64,000 nt of DNA from Rossellomorea aquimaris. GTDB lineage: Bacteria > Bacillota > Bacilli > Bacillales > Bacillaceae_B. The DNA is taken from NCBI RefSeq assembly GCF_000935355.1, contig NZ_JXZC01000003.1, forward strand, positions 372,001-436,000, given 5' to 3'. Position numbers and translations under genes: made by a program. This document shows positions 17,410 to 26,861 of this stretch, one piece after another; the first letter of the stretch is position 1, and every line of letters starts with the position of its first letter. The notes beneath the pieces are model-generated. The model saw only the letters and a list, made by a program, of their open reading frames with translations. It was not told the DNA's origin and did no database searches.

Positions 17410-18771
17410 TCACAGAATAATGTTGATCGATGTTCCTTTATTTCGTTCACTTTGTATGGAAATTTGACCGCCATGTGCTTCCACCAGTTCCTTCACAATG
17501 GATAGCCCGAGACCGGATCCACCAAATTCCCTGGAACGTGATTTCTCCACCCGGTACATCCTGTTGAATACTTGTGGTAGTTCATCCGGTGGGATGCCCG
17601 TTCCCTGGTCGTCAATCATGAGGCTCATATTCCCTGAATCGGTCCGCTCAACCGTTACCTCAGTGGTTGAATGAGAAGGCGAATGTTTTAGGGCGTTATC
17701 CAACAGGTTCATGACGATTTGCTCGAGACGAATGGGGTCGGCATGGAACGTGAAATCTTCCTTTACATTTAAAATGAGGTTGATCCCCTTTCTTTTAAAA
17801 ACAGGAGTTATCTTGTTGATGACTCTTTGAAAAAAAGGACCCGAATCGATGACTTCAGTTTGAATGGAGAAATTGTTTTCATCAATTTTTGCCAGCTCAA
17901 ATAAATTTTCGATCAACGTCAGGATCGTTTTGGATTCTTCCTGGATAATGTTCAGATATTCTTTTCGTTCAGATTCCAGGATGTCCTCTCGAAGAGCCAC
18001 GTTGGCATACCCTTGTACATAGGTCAGCGGGGTCCTGAGCTCGTGTGAAATATTGGCTAAGAACTCAGTTCGTTCCTGTTGAATGGTTTCTAAATCTGTC
18101 GCCAGTCTCTGAATGGAATTGGATAGATCCCCAAGTTCATCCTGACCCAGTTCCGGAAGTTTCACCTCGAAGTTCCCTTTGCTCAATTTTTCCGTCGCCT
18201 GCTTCATTTTTAACAGGGGTCGTGTCAGGATTTTCGATAGGAGAAAATGGATCCCCGTTAAGATGATGAGACTCAGTATTCCTGCAAGAAGGAAATGACT
18301 GTTCAATTGGCTGATCAGATTCCGTAATGGTGCGGCGCTCTTAAACATATAGACATATCCTTCGTTCCGTTCACTTTCGAAGGATGTGACGGTAGCTAAA
18401 TAATTCATATCCTTCCAATTTGATTCGATGACCCTTCCTTCACGCGTCAACGTTTCAGGCGTGACTTGGATCAGTTCACGCATTCCATCTGTTAATTCAC
18501 TGGAGCCAATGATGACGTTATGGCTTTGATCCGTGATCACGACTTCCGTTTCCGTTTTCGATTCCATAAGGGCAATGTGATGGAGTGTCGTTTCTGAATA
18601 ACGGTCCTCTAACACATCACGATGACTGTTTCCCCGGGATAGAATCGATTCAAACTCCTCATCGATCCGTGTATCGATGATATTGTCATGTAGATAGAGC
18701 ATCAACAACCCTTCCATCACGAGTACCGCGATCGTAAAGTAAAGAGCTAACTTGGTTGAAATTTTCTTCAT
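17410..18771 (-). CDS. Membrane sensor histidine kinase
   Basis: This 453-residue kinase has a helix near 7-27, an extracytoplasmic sensor of about 130 residues, a second helix near 160-180, HAMP, then HisKA with FLANISHELRTPLTY and HATPase motifs (NLLDNALKHS, DQGTGIPP, GGSGLGLSIV). The kinase gene precedes the regulator gene, the less usual order. The sensor loop has no evident metal motif, so the copper link rests only on neighbours. Confidence 0.87.
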   Translation of the reverse strand: MKKISTKLALYFTIAVLVMEGLLMLYLHDNIIDTRIDEEFESILSRGNSHRDVLEDRYSETTLHHIALMESKTETEVVITDQSHNVIIGSSELTDGMRELIQVTPETLTREGRVIESNWKDMNYLATVTSFESERNEGYVYMFKSAAPLRNLISQLNSHFLLAGILSLIILTGIHFLLSKILTRPLLKMKQATEKLSKGNFEVKLPELGQDELGDLSNSIQRLATDLETIQQERTEFLANISHELRTPLTYVQGYANVALREDILESERKEYLNIIQEESKTILTLIENLFELAKIDENNFSIQTEVIDSGPFFQRVINKITPVFKRKGINLILNVKEDFTFHADPIRLEQIVMNLLDNALKHSPSHSTTEVTVERTDSGNMSLMIDDQGTGIPPDELPQVFNRMYRVEKSRSREFGGSGLGLSIVKELVEAHGGQISIQSERNKGTSINIIL

Positions 18772-18949
18772 GGTATAACCTCATTTTGTCATTTCCTTTA
18801 TTCTATCGAAAAAATATGAAAAAACTATGCATAATGCCTGAAAGCCGGATGGCAAATGTCATAAATTCTTCATGGTTCTTGTCAGTTTCTCCATATAAAT
18901 TGCAATTTTACAGGATAAACTTTAGTGGAAAGATAAAAGGAGGATGACC

Positions 18950-19540
18950 ATGACTACAAATAGTAAAAAATCGATCCTGTTACTCTTTACAGCACTGTTT
19001 CTCCTATTGGGGGCCTGCTCCAATAATGAAGAGGATATGGGACATGAAGACGGAAATGGCCAGGAAATGAAGGAAGAAATGGACGGGATGGACCATAGTG
19101 ACATGGATCACTCAAGTTCAGGGGAAGTACCTGAAGGCTTAAAGGAAGCGGCGAATCCCACCTATGCAGCAGGAAGTAAAGCCATCATCCAAGATGACCA
19201 TATGGGAGGGATGAAGGGAGCCGAAGCCACAATCACAGGTGCTTACGAGACCCTCGTCTATACCGTTTCCTATACACCTACCACTGGTGGAGAAAAAGTG
19301 GAAGATCATAAATGGGTTATTCATGAAGAAATTGCCGATCATGGTGAGGAACGTTATTCATCTGGGGATGAAGTCGTCCTGAACGCCGATCACATGAAAG
19401 GGATGGAAGGCGCAACCGCGACAATTGATTCCGTTGAAGAGACGACGGTGTATATGGTGGATTTCACACCAGTAACAGGTGGGGAAGAGGTAAAGAATCA
19501 TAAATGGGTGACAGAGAGCGAGTTGTCACCGGCTGAATAA
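18950..19540 (+). CDS. YdhK-like lipoprotein with two DUF1541 repeats
   Basis: This 196-residue lipoprotein has a leader ending in lipobox LLGAC. A Met/His/Asp-rich stretch (MDGMDHSDMDHSS) follows, then two repeats of about 55 residues, each with a DHMxGM motif and a TTGGE/VTGGE...HKWV ending. Met/His clusters of this sort often bind copper. AAAAGGAGG touches an earlier ATG at 18944, so ATG 18950 is the better start. It is divergent from the kinase gene, across a 178-base control region. Confidence 0.8.
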   Translation: MTTNSKKSILLLFTALFLLLGACSNNEEDMGHEDGNGQEMKEEMDGMDHSDMDHSSSGEVPEGLKEAANPTYAAGSKAIIQDDHMGGMKGAEATITGAYETLVYTVSYTPTTGGEKVEDHKWVIHEEIADHGEERYSSGDEVVLNADHMKGMEGATATIDSVEETTVYMVDFTPVTGGEEVKNHKWVTESELSPAE

Positions 19541-19566
19541 AGGTTGTTTAGTAAACCTTAATGCAT

Positions 19567-19599
19567 GAGCTTATTCTAAAAAAGGATAGGCTCTTTTTT
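19567..19599 (+). terminator. Terminator after the YdhK-like gene
   Basis: Eleven-pair stem with wobbles (GAGCTTATTCT / AGGATAGGCTC) around an A-rich loop, then TTTTTT. Confidence 0.8.
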
Positions 19600-19663
19600 G
19601 TGCAACAAAGAATTGAAGGAATCTTAAATATTTGAAATAATTAGGAGAGAAGGGGGAATACCC

Positions 19664-20494
19664 ATGAGCCTTACAAAACGGGTGTTGATCCTATTAGGGT
19701 CAGTGGATGCACTACTGATCATCATGTCTCTGATGGATTACTACATACTTTTCTTGAAGCCCACGGGATTTGTGTTTCCGATGCTATTGAATATCATTGT
19801 ACTGGCTGTCATCGGGTTTCGTTCAAGATTTCATAAGGGGTGGACCATCGCCTTCTTAACCGTGAGCATACCGGCCCTGCTCATACACAGTGTCATGGTC
19901 TGGCTAATGGAGAACCAATATGCGACCATCGAGTCTCCGGAAAATAAGTCTGTGACCATAGAATACCGTTCCTTCACCCTGGGTGAAACCACGTATCTTT
20001 ATGAATTTTACAAGACATCGTTCGGTTTTATCGGTAAGCACCTTGATGATCAAACGATAAAATTGATCATTCAAGGCAAGGATCATCCAACGGGTTTGGG
20101 TGCTGAAGATGCTTTAGGCTTGGGTACGGCTGAATGGATCACTGATGATACCGTTCGGTTCTCTACATGGCAAGGGATAAAAGAGCTATCATTGAATTCC
20201 TCGAGATCTTCCGGAAGGACAGAAGACATCACGTCTGATATTGAATCGTTCATGACGAAGCTTGAGAGTAAGGAGAGCGGTGACACCATCAACGTAAATG
20301 GAAATCGATTAGTGGCGCATTATGATGAAGCAACGGATCAGCCCTGGATCGAAATAACGGCTGACAATGATGAGGGAGCCATTCCCAGACAGCAATGCAC
20401 CCGTATCGTGCGGGATGAAGAGAGGGGCTATTATTTGCTGGAGGAATGCACACATAGATGGGAATATCCTCTGTATCCATTAAATGATAGTTAA
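19664..20494 (+). CDS. Membrane protein of unknown function
   Basis: A 276-residue protein with three hydrophobic segments in the first 90 residues (about 8-30, 36-50, 60-84), then a soluble domain rich in beta-like strands with WITDDTVRFSTW and a cysteine pair late on (QQCTR, EECTH). I recognise no family. AGGAGAGAAGGGGG precedes the ATG. Its end overlaps a 32-residue frame that begins at 20484, as in an operon. Confidence 0.6.
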   Translation: MSLTKRVLILLGSVDALLIIMSLMDYYILFLKPTGFVFPMLLNIIVLAVIGFRSRFHKGWTIAFLTVSIPALLIHSVMVWLMENQYATIESPENKSVTIEYRSFTLGETTYLYEFYKTSFGFIGKHLDDQTIKLIIQGKDHPTGLGAEDALGLGTAEWITDDTVRFSTWQGIKELSLNSSRSSGRTEDITSDIESFMTKLESKESGDTINVNGNRLVAHYDEATDQPWIEITADNDEGAIPRQQCTRIVRDEERGYYLLEECTHRWEYPLYPLNDS

Positions 20495-20582
20495 AACGAA
20501 GAAGTCGGCTTTACTAGTCTTACTTTTAACCATTGTTGCGCTGGGTGTTTTAATATGGGGAGGTAGGATATATTTCACTTGA
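20484..20582 (+). pseudogene. 32-residue hydrophobic frame, probable remnant
   Basis: An ATG overlapping the end of the previous gene opens MIVKTKKSALLVL and a single membrane segment, then stops after RIYFT. It looks like the N-terminus of a membrane-anchored protein whose body has been lost, or a genuine very small protein. No ribosome site is clear. Confidence 0.35.
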
Positions 20583-20657
20583 AGCAGCTGAAGAAGGGAG
20601 GCTCCATCGTTCTTTGTTAGTGGAATGCCGGACGATGAAGCCTATCATTTAATAAAA

Positions 20658-21680
20658 TTAGATCCCGAAAAATCCCTCAATGGATTTCGTCACTTCAAAC
20701 GGTCCCGAGTCTCTATTGGATGGAATCGACAGCTTCAAGTCAAGCTGAGGATAATAAGAGGCACGAAAACTGACTCCGGGATCATACCCCATCACATGGA
20801 ACTTGTAGATTTCATCATTCCTTAGATTCATCCAGATTCCATAGCCATAGTGGACCTCTCCATTCACATGGACATGAGGGGTCAGCAGCTTCCCCGTCGT
20901 TTCTTCATTTACTAGTTTATAAGCAAATAAAGCTTCCCAAAGGTTCATCATATCCGAGGCAGTGATGAACGCCCCGCCGTCAGCCCCGCCTTTTACAGGG
21001 ATGGAGTAGAGATTGGTTCTCCAAGTATCCTCTTCTTCTATATACCCCACTGCTGTATTGGAAGGAAGGCAGTCCAATGAAAAATATCCTGAACTTCCCA
21101 TGCCCGCTTTCTGGAAAACCTCAGATTCTATGTAATCTGTAAAAGGCTTCCCTGTTTGCTGTTCGATGATCAATCCCAATAGGATGAATCCCGCATTGTT
21201 GTAATGAAATCGATCGCCTGGTGTGAATTTCATCTGACTTGTTTGAAAGAATGGAAGAAAGTCCTTAAGGGATCTCATATGGTAGACCGGGCGTTCTTTC
21301 CACAGCTCTTCAAAGTCAGACATCACTTCTTCATCGAAATAATCCGGGATGCCTGACGTGTGCGTCAATAGATGATGGATGGTCACGCCGTCATCAAAAT
21401 GAGGAAAGTCGATATCCAAACAATCTTTTAAACGGGTGTCGAAGGAGAGTATCCCCTTTTCAACTAGTTGGCCTATCCCTATGCTAGTAAATAACTTACT
21501 CCCAGAGGCAATCCCGAATCGTGTACCCGTAGTGTTGGGAAGGCGATCCGATCGATTCGCATAGTCATGGGCGCTTTCCGATAATACTTCTGTTCCTTGT
21601 TTGACATGGACGACACCTGAGAAGTCGAGTTCTTTGCAACTTTCATGTATCAGGTTATACAGATTGATATGTTTGCTCAT
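20658..21680 (-). CDS. Serine hydrolase of the class C beta-lactamase fold
   Basis: This 340-residue protein has the SxxK motif in ASGSKLF (about 59-65), the YxN motif in HYNNAGF, and a late HYGYGI in place of KTG. These are features of DD-peptidase and esterase relatives rather than true beta-lactamases. There is no signal peptide, so it is probably cytosolic. The ATG at 21680 follows TTGGGGGAAT; a TTG further up belongs to that stretch. Confidence 0.85.
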   Translation of the reverse strand: MSKHINLYNLIHESCKELDFSGVVHVKQGTEVLSESAHDYANRSDRLPNTTGTRFGIASGSKLFTSIGIGQLVEKGILSFDTRLKDCLDIDFPHFDDGVTIHHLLTHTSGIPDYFDEEVMSDFEELWKERPVYHMRSLKDFLPFFQTSQMKFTPGDRFHYNNAGFILLGLIIEQQTGKPFTDYIESEVFQKAGMGSSGYFSLDCLPSNTAVGYIEEEDTWRTNLYSIPVKGGADGGAFITASDMMNLWEALFAYKLVNEETTGKLLTPHVHVNGEVHYGYGIWMNLRNDEIYKFHVMGYDPGVSFRASYYPQLDLKLSIPSNRDSGPFEVTKSIEGFFGI

Positions 21681-21745
21681 TGAATATTCCCCCAATATAG
21701 TCTATGACTCTAGTTATCTATTTGAATATTTTAACATAAATTTCC

Positions 21746-21783
21746 TTAGTGGGACATCGGGGACAGGCACCTTGTCCCACTAA
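21746..21783. repeat. REP-like palindrome, family B
   Basis: TTAGTGGGACA pairs with TGTCCCACTAA around the core GGGACAGGCACC. It lies between divergent genes, so it is not simply a terminator. Confidence 0.75.
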
Positions 21784-21894
21784 TCAAGCGACCCTTTATA
21801 GAGCTTAGGAAATAACCAATCTGCCTGAACATTTCTGTTATACTACATACAATGACAATTTTCCCCTATCAAGAATGAATTGGAGGAACCAATC

Positions 21895-22512
21895 ATGGAC
21901 AGCATCATCTTCGACCTGGACGGTACACTCTGGGATCCCATCGAATCCGTTCTAGAAGCATGGAACAACGTTATCAACGATCATAACCAGTTAAAAGATG
22001 GTATAACAAGGAAGCATCTTGAGGGAACCATGGGGCTTCAAATGAAAGAAATCGGGAAGATATTGTTCCCTGAATTGAATGAAGAGGAGCGGGAGCAACT
22101 TTTGAAAGATCTTTCCCGCCATGAAATTCCACACTTAAGCAAGAACGGAGGCAATTTATACAATCATGTTGAAGAGGTGCTTGTAGAATTGTCTAGAGAG
22201 TATAAGCTGTTTATCGTAAGCAACTGCCAGGACGGATACATAGAGGCCTTTTATGACTATCACGGACTGGATAAACATTTCAAAGATTATGAAAACCCTG
22301 GCAGGACCGGACTTTCAAAAGGTGAAAATATCAAATTGATCATCGAGCGAAACTATTTAAAGGATCCAGTATACGTTGGAGATACAGAAGGGGACCAAAA
22401 GGCTGCAAAGGAAGCGGGGATTCCATTTGTCTATGCCCGCTATGGATTTGGGGAAGTGGAAGAATATACGCAAGCCATTGATTCGTTTGATGAGTTGCTG
22501 AAACTGTATTGA
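21895..22512 (+). CDS. HAD-superfamily phosphatase
   Basis: A 205-residue hydrolase: motif I IFDLDGTLWD (6-15), motif II serine in LFIVSNCQ, motif III lysine in GLSKGENI, and motif IV YVGDTEGDQKAA. The helical cap after motif I is of the phosphoglycolate-phosphatase type. TTGGAGGAA seven bases before ATG 21895 sets the start. Substrate unknown. Confidence 0.85.
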   Translation: MDSIIFDLDGTLWDPIESVLEAWNNVINDHNQLKDGITRKHLEGTMGLQMKEIGKILFPELNEEEREQLLKDLSRHEIPHLSKNGGNLYNHVEEVLVELSREYKLFIVSNCQDGYIEAFYDYHGLDKHFKDYENPGRTGLSKGENIKLIIERNYLKDPVYVGDTEGDQKAAKEAGIPFVYARYGFGEVEEYTQAIDSFDELLKLY

Positions 22513-22513
22513 T

Positions 22514-22553
22514 AAAAAAGAGACGCCGATTGGTCCATGGGCGTCTCCTTTTT
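22514..22553. terminator. Bidirectional terminator
   Basis: AGAGACGCC pairs with GGCGTCTC around a 12-base loop, with A and T runs on either side, between convergent genes. Confidence 0.85.
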
Positions 22554-22558
22554 ATATG

Positions 22559-23575
22559 TTAACTTTTAAGCGTAAACAAATCCGTTGAAGCAGTGCTGGT
22601 TGTTTTTTCCTTGACTTCTTTAACTTTCTTCACTTTCACCATAAAATAGTCACTCTCGATGAACACTTTCCGAAGCGTCGAGCTTATGCTATTTACGCAC
22701 AGAATGATGAGGGAGAAAAAGGTCAGTGGAACAAGGACCAGGAGGGGATTAGAGAAAATAAGCTGGATATTCATACTGATGGTGGCGGACCATTCATTCG
22801 TTTCCGAGAAATACACTGGGTTACTTGGGTCGAGGTCCGTGAAGGCAAACTCAGCTATCTTCAAACCGCCGAGGGCCATGAGCATGATTCCAAGCTGGAT
22901 TAGTAAGGATAGGGCTTGTGCCACCTGCTCGGAAAACAATACGATGGAATGCCTCATAAATTGCGGGATAAGATGTCTCCTCATGATACTGAATCGACCG
23001 GCTCCCATAGTCCTGGATACGTCGATAAATTCCTGATTCATGTAAAGTTTCATCTCTTCCCCCAGGTAGGTACCGAGGGAAGGAGTTGTGATGATGGCAA
23101 TCACACATAATTGAATGACAAAGTACTCTCCCGAAGGCAGGAACCCAGGCTCAAACGAGCTTTCTAAGGGAATCAGCATGGCAAATACGACGATGGCAAG
23201 AGGGACATATTGAAAGGACTCTCCCAAGCCTTTAACGTACCTCCCGACGATTGACGGTACAAATGTGTAAACGATGGCAAACATGAACCCGAATACAATT
23301 CGCAGAAAAGCAATGAACAAGGCAGCAAAAATCGTATACTTCGCACCGGCCAATAATAATAGAAAGAAATTCCTGCCGAGACGGTCGCTGCCTAAAGGGG
23401 CCATCTCACTTGGTGAAAAAGGAGGGGCGGCAATGAGTATTCCGTCTTCATCCTTTAAATAATTTACGACTGCATCATAATCCGGAAACCATACAGGAAT
23501 CAGGAAGCTAGTGATGATCATCGTCACTATGACGAATACAGGAACCGATAACCCTTTTACAAGTTTCCTAGACAT
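22559..23575 (-). CDS. Peptide-type ABC transporter permease (DppC-like), orphan pair
   Basis: This 338-residue protein has one N-terminal helix, an exposed region with LGSDRLGRNFF (the DppC-family mark), then a permease domain with coupling stretch EFIDVSRTMGAGRFS. The C-terminal 40 residues are lysine-rich and unlike the family. It overlaps the second permease by eight bases. No ATPase or binding protein is adjacent, so partners must come from elsewhere. Confidence 0.75.
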   Translation of the reverse strand: MSRKLVKGLSVPVFVIVTMIITSFLIPVWFPDYDAVVNYLKDEDGILIAAPPFSPSEMAPLGSDRLGRNFFLLLLAGAKYTIFAALFIAFLRIVFGFMFAIVYTFVPSIVGRYVKGLGESFQYVPLAIVVFAMLIPLESSFEPGFLPSGEYFVIQLCVIAIITTPSLGTYLGEEMKLYMNQEFIDVSRTMGAGRFSIMRRHLIPQFMRHSIVLFSEQVAQALSLLIQLGIMLMALGGLKIAEFAFTDLDPSNPVYFSETNEWSATISMNIQLIFSNPLLVLVPLTFFSLIILCVNSISSTLRKVFIESDYFMVKVKKVKEVKEKTTSTASTDLFTLKS

Positions 23576-24452
23576 GATACTCTCCTCCCTTTAACCATTT
23601 CTTCAGGATAAATGCCCCCGTTTGAAAAACGATGAAGAAAGGCACGAAAATCAGAAGCATCCCAAGAAAAAAGGCAGCGGCTGAACTAGTGGATGCCCTG
23701 AATAACACCATCATGAAGCCATTCATATTAAACAGGATTTCAATGACAAGTAAATTGGATAGCATCAGGAGAAAGATCGGCTTTAAGTGAAGGAAGAAAT
23801 GGATCCATACATTACGGAACAGGTGAAACCACACCGTATATGATTTCCTGAATCCTTTCGCCAGGGAAAACTCTACATAGGGTTTGCTCTCTTCTTCTTT
23901 CAACTGAAACAAAAACTGCTTTACAAGGAACACAACCGGTAGGATGGAAAGGCAGACGATCGGCAGAAAATAGGTACGTTCATCATGGATGGCATAGATA
24001 TTGAAGAAAAGAATATCCGTCCTTTTATATAACCAGATGGTGATGATCTGGAATGATACGACGATGAAAACATCCGGTAGTGCATCAAGTACATTCAAGA
24101 GTTTCATAGAAAATCGATAACCACTCCGTGAAGATAACATAATGATGTAGCTTACCAATACGGAAAAGCATAGGGCAAAGAAAAACGAACTGATCAGGAT
24201 TATAAACGAATATCCATATGTATCCAGAGCTGCGTTGATCAGGGAATATGGTCGATTCTGTTCTCCCAAGTAAACCGTGATGGCAGACGGGTCCATCAGA
24301 TCGAAAATGGCATCATACAATTGATGGATATAGTAACCGACCGTGACGACCAGCTGCGTATCATAAGCTAGAAGCGACCCGACACCGCTCAGTAAAAATA
24401 ATCCCGCAACCACAATAAAAAAATGAAAGGACGAATCCACAACCCTTTTCAT
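23568..24452 (-). CDS. Peptide-type ABC transporter permease (DppB-like), orphan pair
   Basis: A 294-residue membrane protein with about six helices and a divergent DppB-like permease domain, including the coupling segment YVEFSLAKGFRKSY. ATG 24452 is preceded by GTGGAGGGA; an upstream TTG lies inside that site. It is first of the two-gene operon and divergent from the lipoprotein at 24569. The low similarity to standard DppB suggests a specialised role. Confidence 0.7.
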   Translation of the reverse strand: MKRVVDSSFHFFIVVAGLFLLSGVGSLLAYDTQLVVTVGYYIHQLYDAIFDLMDPSAITVYLGEQNRPYSLINAALDTYGYSFIILISSFFFALCFSVLVSYIIMLSSRSGYRFSMKLLNVLDALPDVFIVVSFQIITIWLYKRTDILFFNIYAIHDERTYFLPIVCLSILPVVFLVKQFLFQLKEEESKPYVEFSLAKGFRKSYTVWFHLFRNVWIHFFLHLKPIFLLMLSNLLVIEILFNMNGFMMVLFRASTSSAAAFFLGMLLIFVPFFIVFQTGAFILKKWLKGGEYHV

Positions 24453-24568
24453 TAAATCCCTCCACAATATTTTACAAATTCATACAATTTTTTCATGTCT
24501 CATGTTACAATATGTAAATGAATTTGTAAACAAAATTCTGACTACTAACCTGAAGGCAGGTGTCCGAT

Positions 24569-25243
24569 ATGAACGTGAAAAAAAGAATCCTTTACCTGTT
24601 CATTCTCCTTGCCCTTACCATATTAACAGCCTGTCGACTGGACTTTTCAGAGGATAAAAGCAGCGTGCAGCAGATGGTTAAAAATGATGGTAGCGTTGGA
24701 AAGGCAGAAAAAAAAGGTACTGAAAACAAGTCCGCTTCTGACGAAAAAGAAGAACCAGCCTATACGTTCAATGCAACCGTCACATTGGATTCTACCAGTA
24801 TGCTAGTAGAGGGAGATTCAACCCTTCCACCGGATGTGACTCTCTATGTCAGACTGAGAGCATATCCCGAAGATGCCTCAGTTACAGACATCAAAGACTA
24901 TCAAGCAGAACCTTATACGAAAGTCATTTCTGAAGATTATATGAGCATCCGGGAAGATGGAACATTCAAATCAAGTGGATTGGAGAGACCGGATTATCCA
25001 CAAAGTTATCTGTTGGAATTGATTTTTGCACCAACGAGATTTGAAGAATCGATGCAACAGAAGCTTGTGACAGAAAGTGAAAGTGTTGAGGACCTGCCTG
25101 GGATGATTCCGATTGACATGCCCACTCAAAATGAATTCTTGGATGATGTCGTGCCCAGGTATATCAAACACGTCAACATCATGCTATCTGACGAGGGGGA
25201 TGGTGATGATGTCACATTGGAGCTAGTGCCTGTTGAATCGTAG
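24569..25243 (+). CDS. Lipoprotein of unknown function
   Basis: This 224-residue protein begins with a signal segment ending in lipobox LTAC (residues 17-20). A lysine/glutamate-rich linker follows, then a beta-type domain from about residue 68 (FNATVTLDSTSMLVEGDS). I recognise no family. AAGGCAGGTG precedes ATG 24569. It is divergent from the orphan ABC permeases; a working link is possible but unproven. Confidence 0.6.
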   Translation: MNVKKRILYLFILLALTILTACRLDFSEDKSSVQQMVKNDGSVGKAEKKGTENKSASDEKEEPAYTFNATVTLDSTSMLVEGDSTLPPDVTLYVRLRAYPEDASVTDIKDYQAEPYTKVISEDYMSIREDGTFKSSGLERPDYPQSYLLELIFAPTRFEESMQQKLVTESESVEDLPGMIPIDMPTQNEFLDDVVPRYIKHVNIMLSDEGDGDDVTLELVPVES

Positions 25244-25393
25244 ATGCCTCTTTTTATCAAGAGGTGGTGATTTTTGGAGGTAGATGGACGTTTACCAAAC
25301 GTTCCTTCAGTGATTGACTTTTCCCGGAATATGACAGATAGTTAGAATGTCATAGAATTACAGAAATAGATTTTTCTAGTGGGAGCAATTTTA

Positions 25394-26596
25394 ATGAAAG
25401 AATTTAATGGTCCATTACATAAGAAATACTATTATATCATTGTTTTGTTCATCATCATCCTGATGTTAGCGGGCTTGCTGGTGGATAACCCTGTGAATTC
25501 ACGATTCGCGGTGCATGGAGTGATGATCGCAATCATCTCTATCTGTCTATTGGTCTATCCGTGGTATGAGAATGCGTGGATGAGGTACATGACGGTCATC
25601 TCATCAACCGGTTATTTTTACATCCTGTTTTACTTATATCCTGAAACGTGGGCAGAGTTTGTTTTACTCTGTTTTATTCCTGCCCTATCCATTCTCTTTT
25701 TTGACAAAAGGCTTTTTTATTTTTCTCTTGTGATCAATCTTGCCTTCATTCTGTTTACATTCGGTTATATCGGGTTCGTGGATAAGGGTCAAGATTACCC
25801 ATACATATACACAGATTTAGTAGGGAATGTAGTGAACTTCTTGGCAAGTCAGGTCCTACTGTATTTCATCTTCCATTTAACGAATCTGAGAATCCAGAAG
25901 CAACGTGTGTATTATGAACAGATTCAGCATGCTGAGCGGATGAGGACAACGGGGCAGTTGGCGGCAGCTGTCGCCCATGAAATCAGGAATCCTTTGACCG
26001 TCGTAAATGGATTTCTTCAATTTTATATGGAAGATTCCGCGTTCAGCCAAAGCCAAAAGCAGAATTTCTCCCTTATGATCAATGAACTCGATACGGCGGA
26101 GCATGTCATTTCCCAATTCCTGTCCGTTTCAAAGCCCGAAAAAGGGGGGAAGGTGGACAACGTCGATGTTGAACAGGTTCTGCAAGATGTAACGGAACTC
26201 CTCAACATGTACGGTCTGTTGAATGATAATTCCATTGATCTCAACGTAGAAAACGATTGTCATGTGGCCGCCAATTCCATTGAGTTAAAACAACTTTTCA
26301 TCAATCTAATTAAAAATGCCATCGAAGCCTCCCCACATAGTGGATCCGTTAAGGTAAAAGCTTTCAAAGTAAAAGGCCATGTCTGGATTCAAATTATAGA
26401 CAAGGGACGTGGAATGAGTAAGGAAGAAGTCAAGAACCTGGGGACTCCATTCTACTCCTTGAAGAGTAAAGGAACCGGTCTGGGTCTTATGATTTGTTTC
26501 AACATTGTGGAGAAATACAACGGAAACATACAGTTTGACAGCGGTCCGGGAGATGGAACAACGGTCACATTAAAATTCCCCCTTGTTCCTAACTAA
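25394..26596 (+). CDS. Membrane histidine kinase resembling sporulation kinases
   Basis: A 400-residue kinase with five or six membrane helices in residues 10-165, no PAS domain, then a HisKA domain with AAVAHEIRNPLTVV and HATPase motifs (NLIKNAIEAS, DKGRGM, GTGLGLMI). This layout resembles KinB of B. subtilis, which feeds Spo0F, and no response-regulator gene lies beside it, as expected for phosphorelay kinases. The role is inferred from architecture. GTGGGAGC lies nine bases before ATG 25394. Confidence 0.75.
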   Translation: MKEFNGPLHKKYYYIIVLFIIILMLAGLLVDNPVNSRFAVHGVMIAIISICLLVYPWYENAWMRYMTVISSTGYFYILFYLYPETWAEFVLLCFIPALSILFFDKRLFYFSLVINLAFILFTFGYIGFVDKGQDYPYIYTDLVGNVVNFLASQVLLYFIFHLTNLRIQKQRVYYEQIQHAERMRTTGQLAAAVAHEIRNPLTVVNGFLQFYMEDSAFSQSQKQNFSLMINELDTAEHVISQFLSVSKPEKGGKVDNVDVEQVLQDVTELLNMYGLLNDNSIDLNVENDCHVAANSIELKQLFINLIKNAIEASPHSGSVKVKAFKVKGHVWIQIIDKGRGMSKEEVKNLGTPFYSLKSKGTGLGLMICFNIVEKYNGNIQFDSGPGDGTTVTLKFPLVPN

Positions 26597-26597
26597 A

Positions 26598-26647
26598 AGA
26601 AGGTCCGTCCCTCAACGCATTAAAGCATTGAGGGACGGACCTTCCTC
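26598..26647. repeat. REP-like palindrome, family A, inverted form
   Basis: GAAGGTCCGTCCCTCAA pairs with TTGAGGGACGGACCTTC. The core faces the opposite way to the other family A copies: AGGTCCGTCCC is on the left. It lies just after the kinase stop and may end its transcript. Confidence 0.85.
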
Positions 26648-26748
26648 TTTAGTTTGTCATCATGGGGCCCTTCATCCGGTTTCTCTTTGCTAATTGTGTT
26701 AAGGGGAAGAGGATTGCTGAAGCGGTCCATTGATCGAAAGATGCCGAA

Positions 26749-26780
26749 GAAGCTTATCTGTATCAGGTAAGCTTCTTTTT
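26749..26780 (+). terminator. Terminator-like hairpin without an obvious gene before it
   Basis: GAAGCTTA pairs with TAAGCTTC, with a short inner CTG/CAG stem and TTTTT after. The 100 bases upstream (after the REP element) hold no convincing frame; a small transcript or lost gene is possible. Confidence 0.6.
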
Positions 26781-26861
26781 CATTGAGGCTATACTATTAA
26801 ACATGTCCTTATAATGGTAAGCTAATATTTTAGTGATAGGAAAATCTCAGGAGGTTGACAT

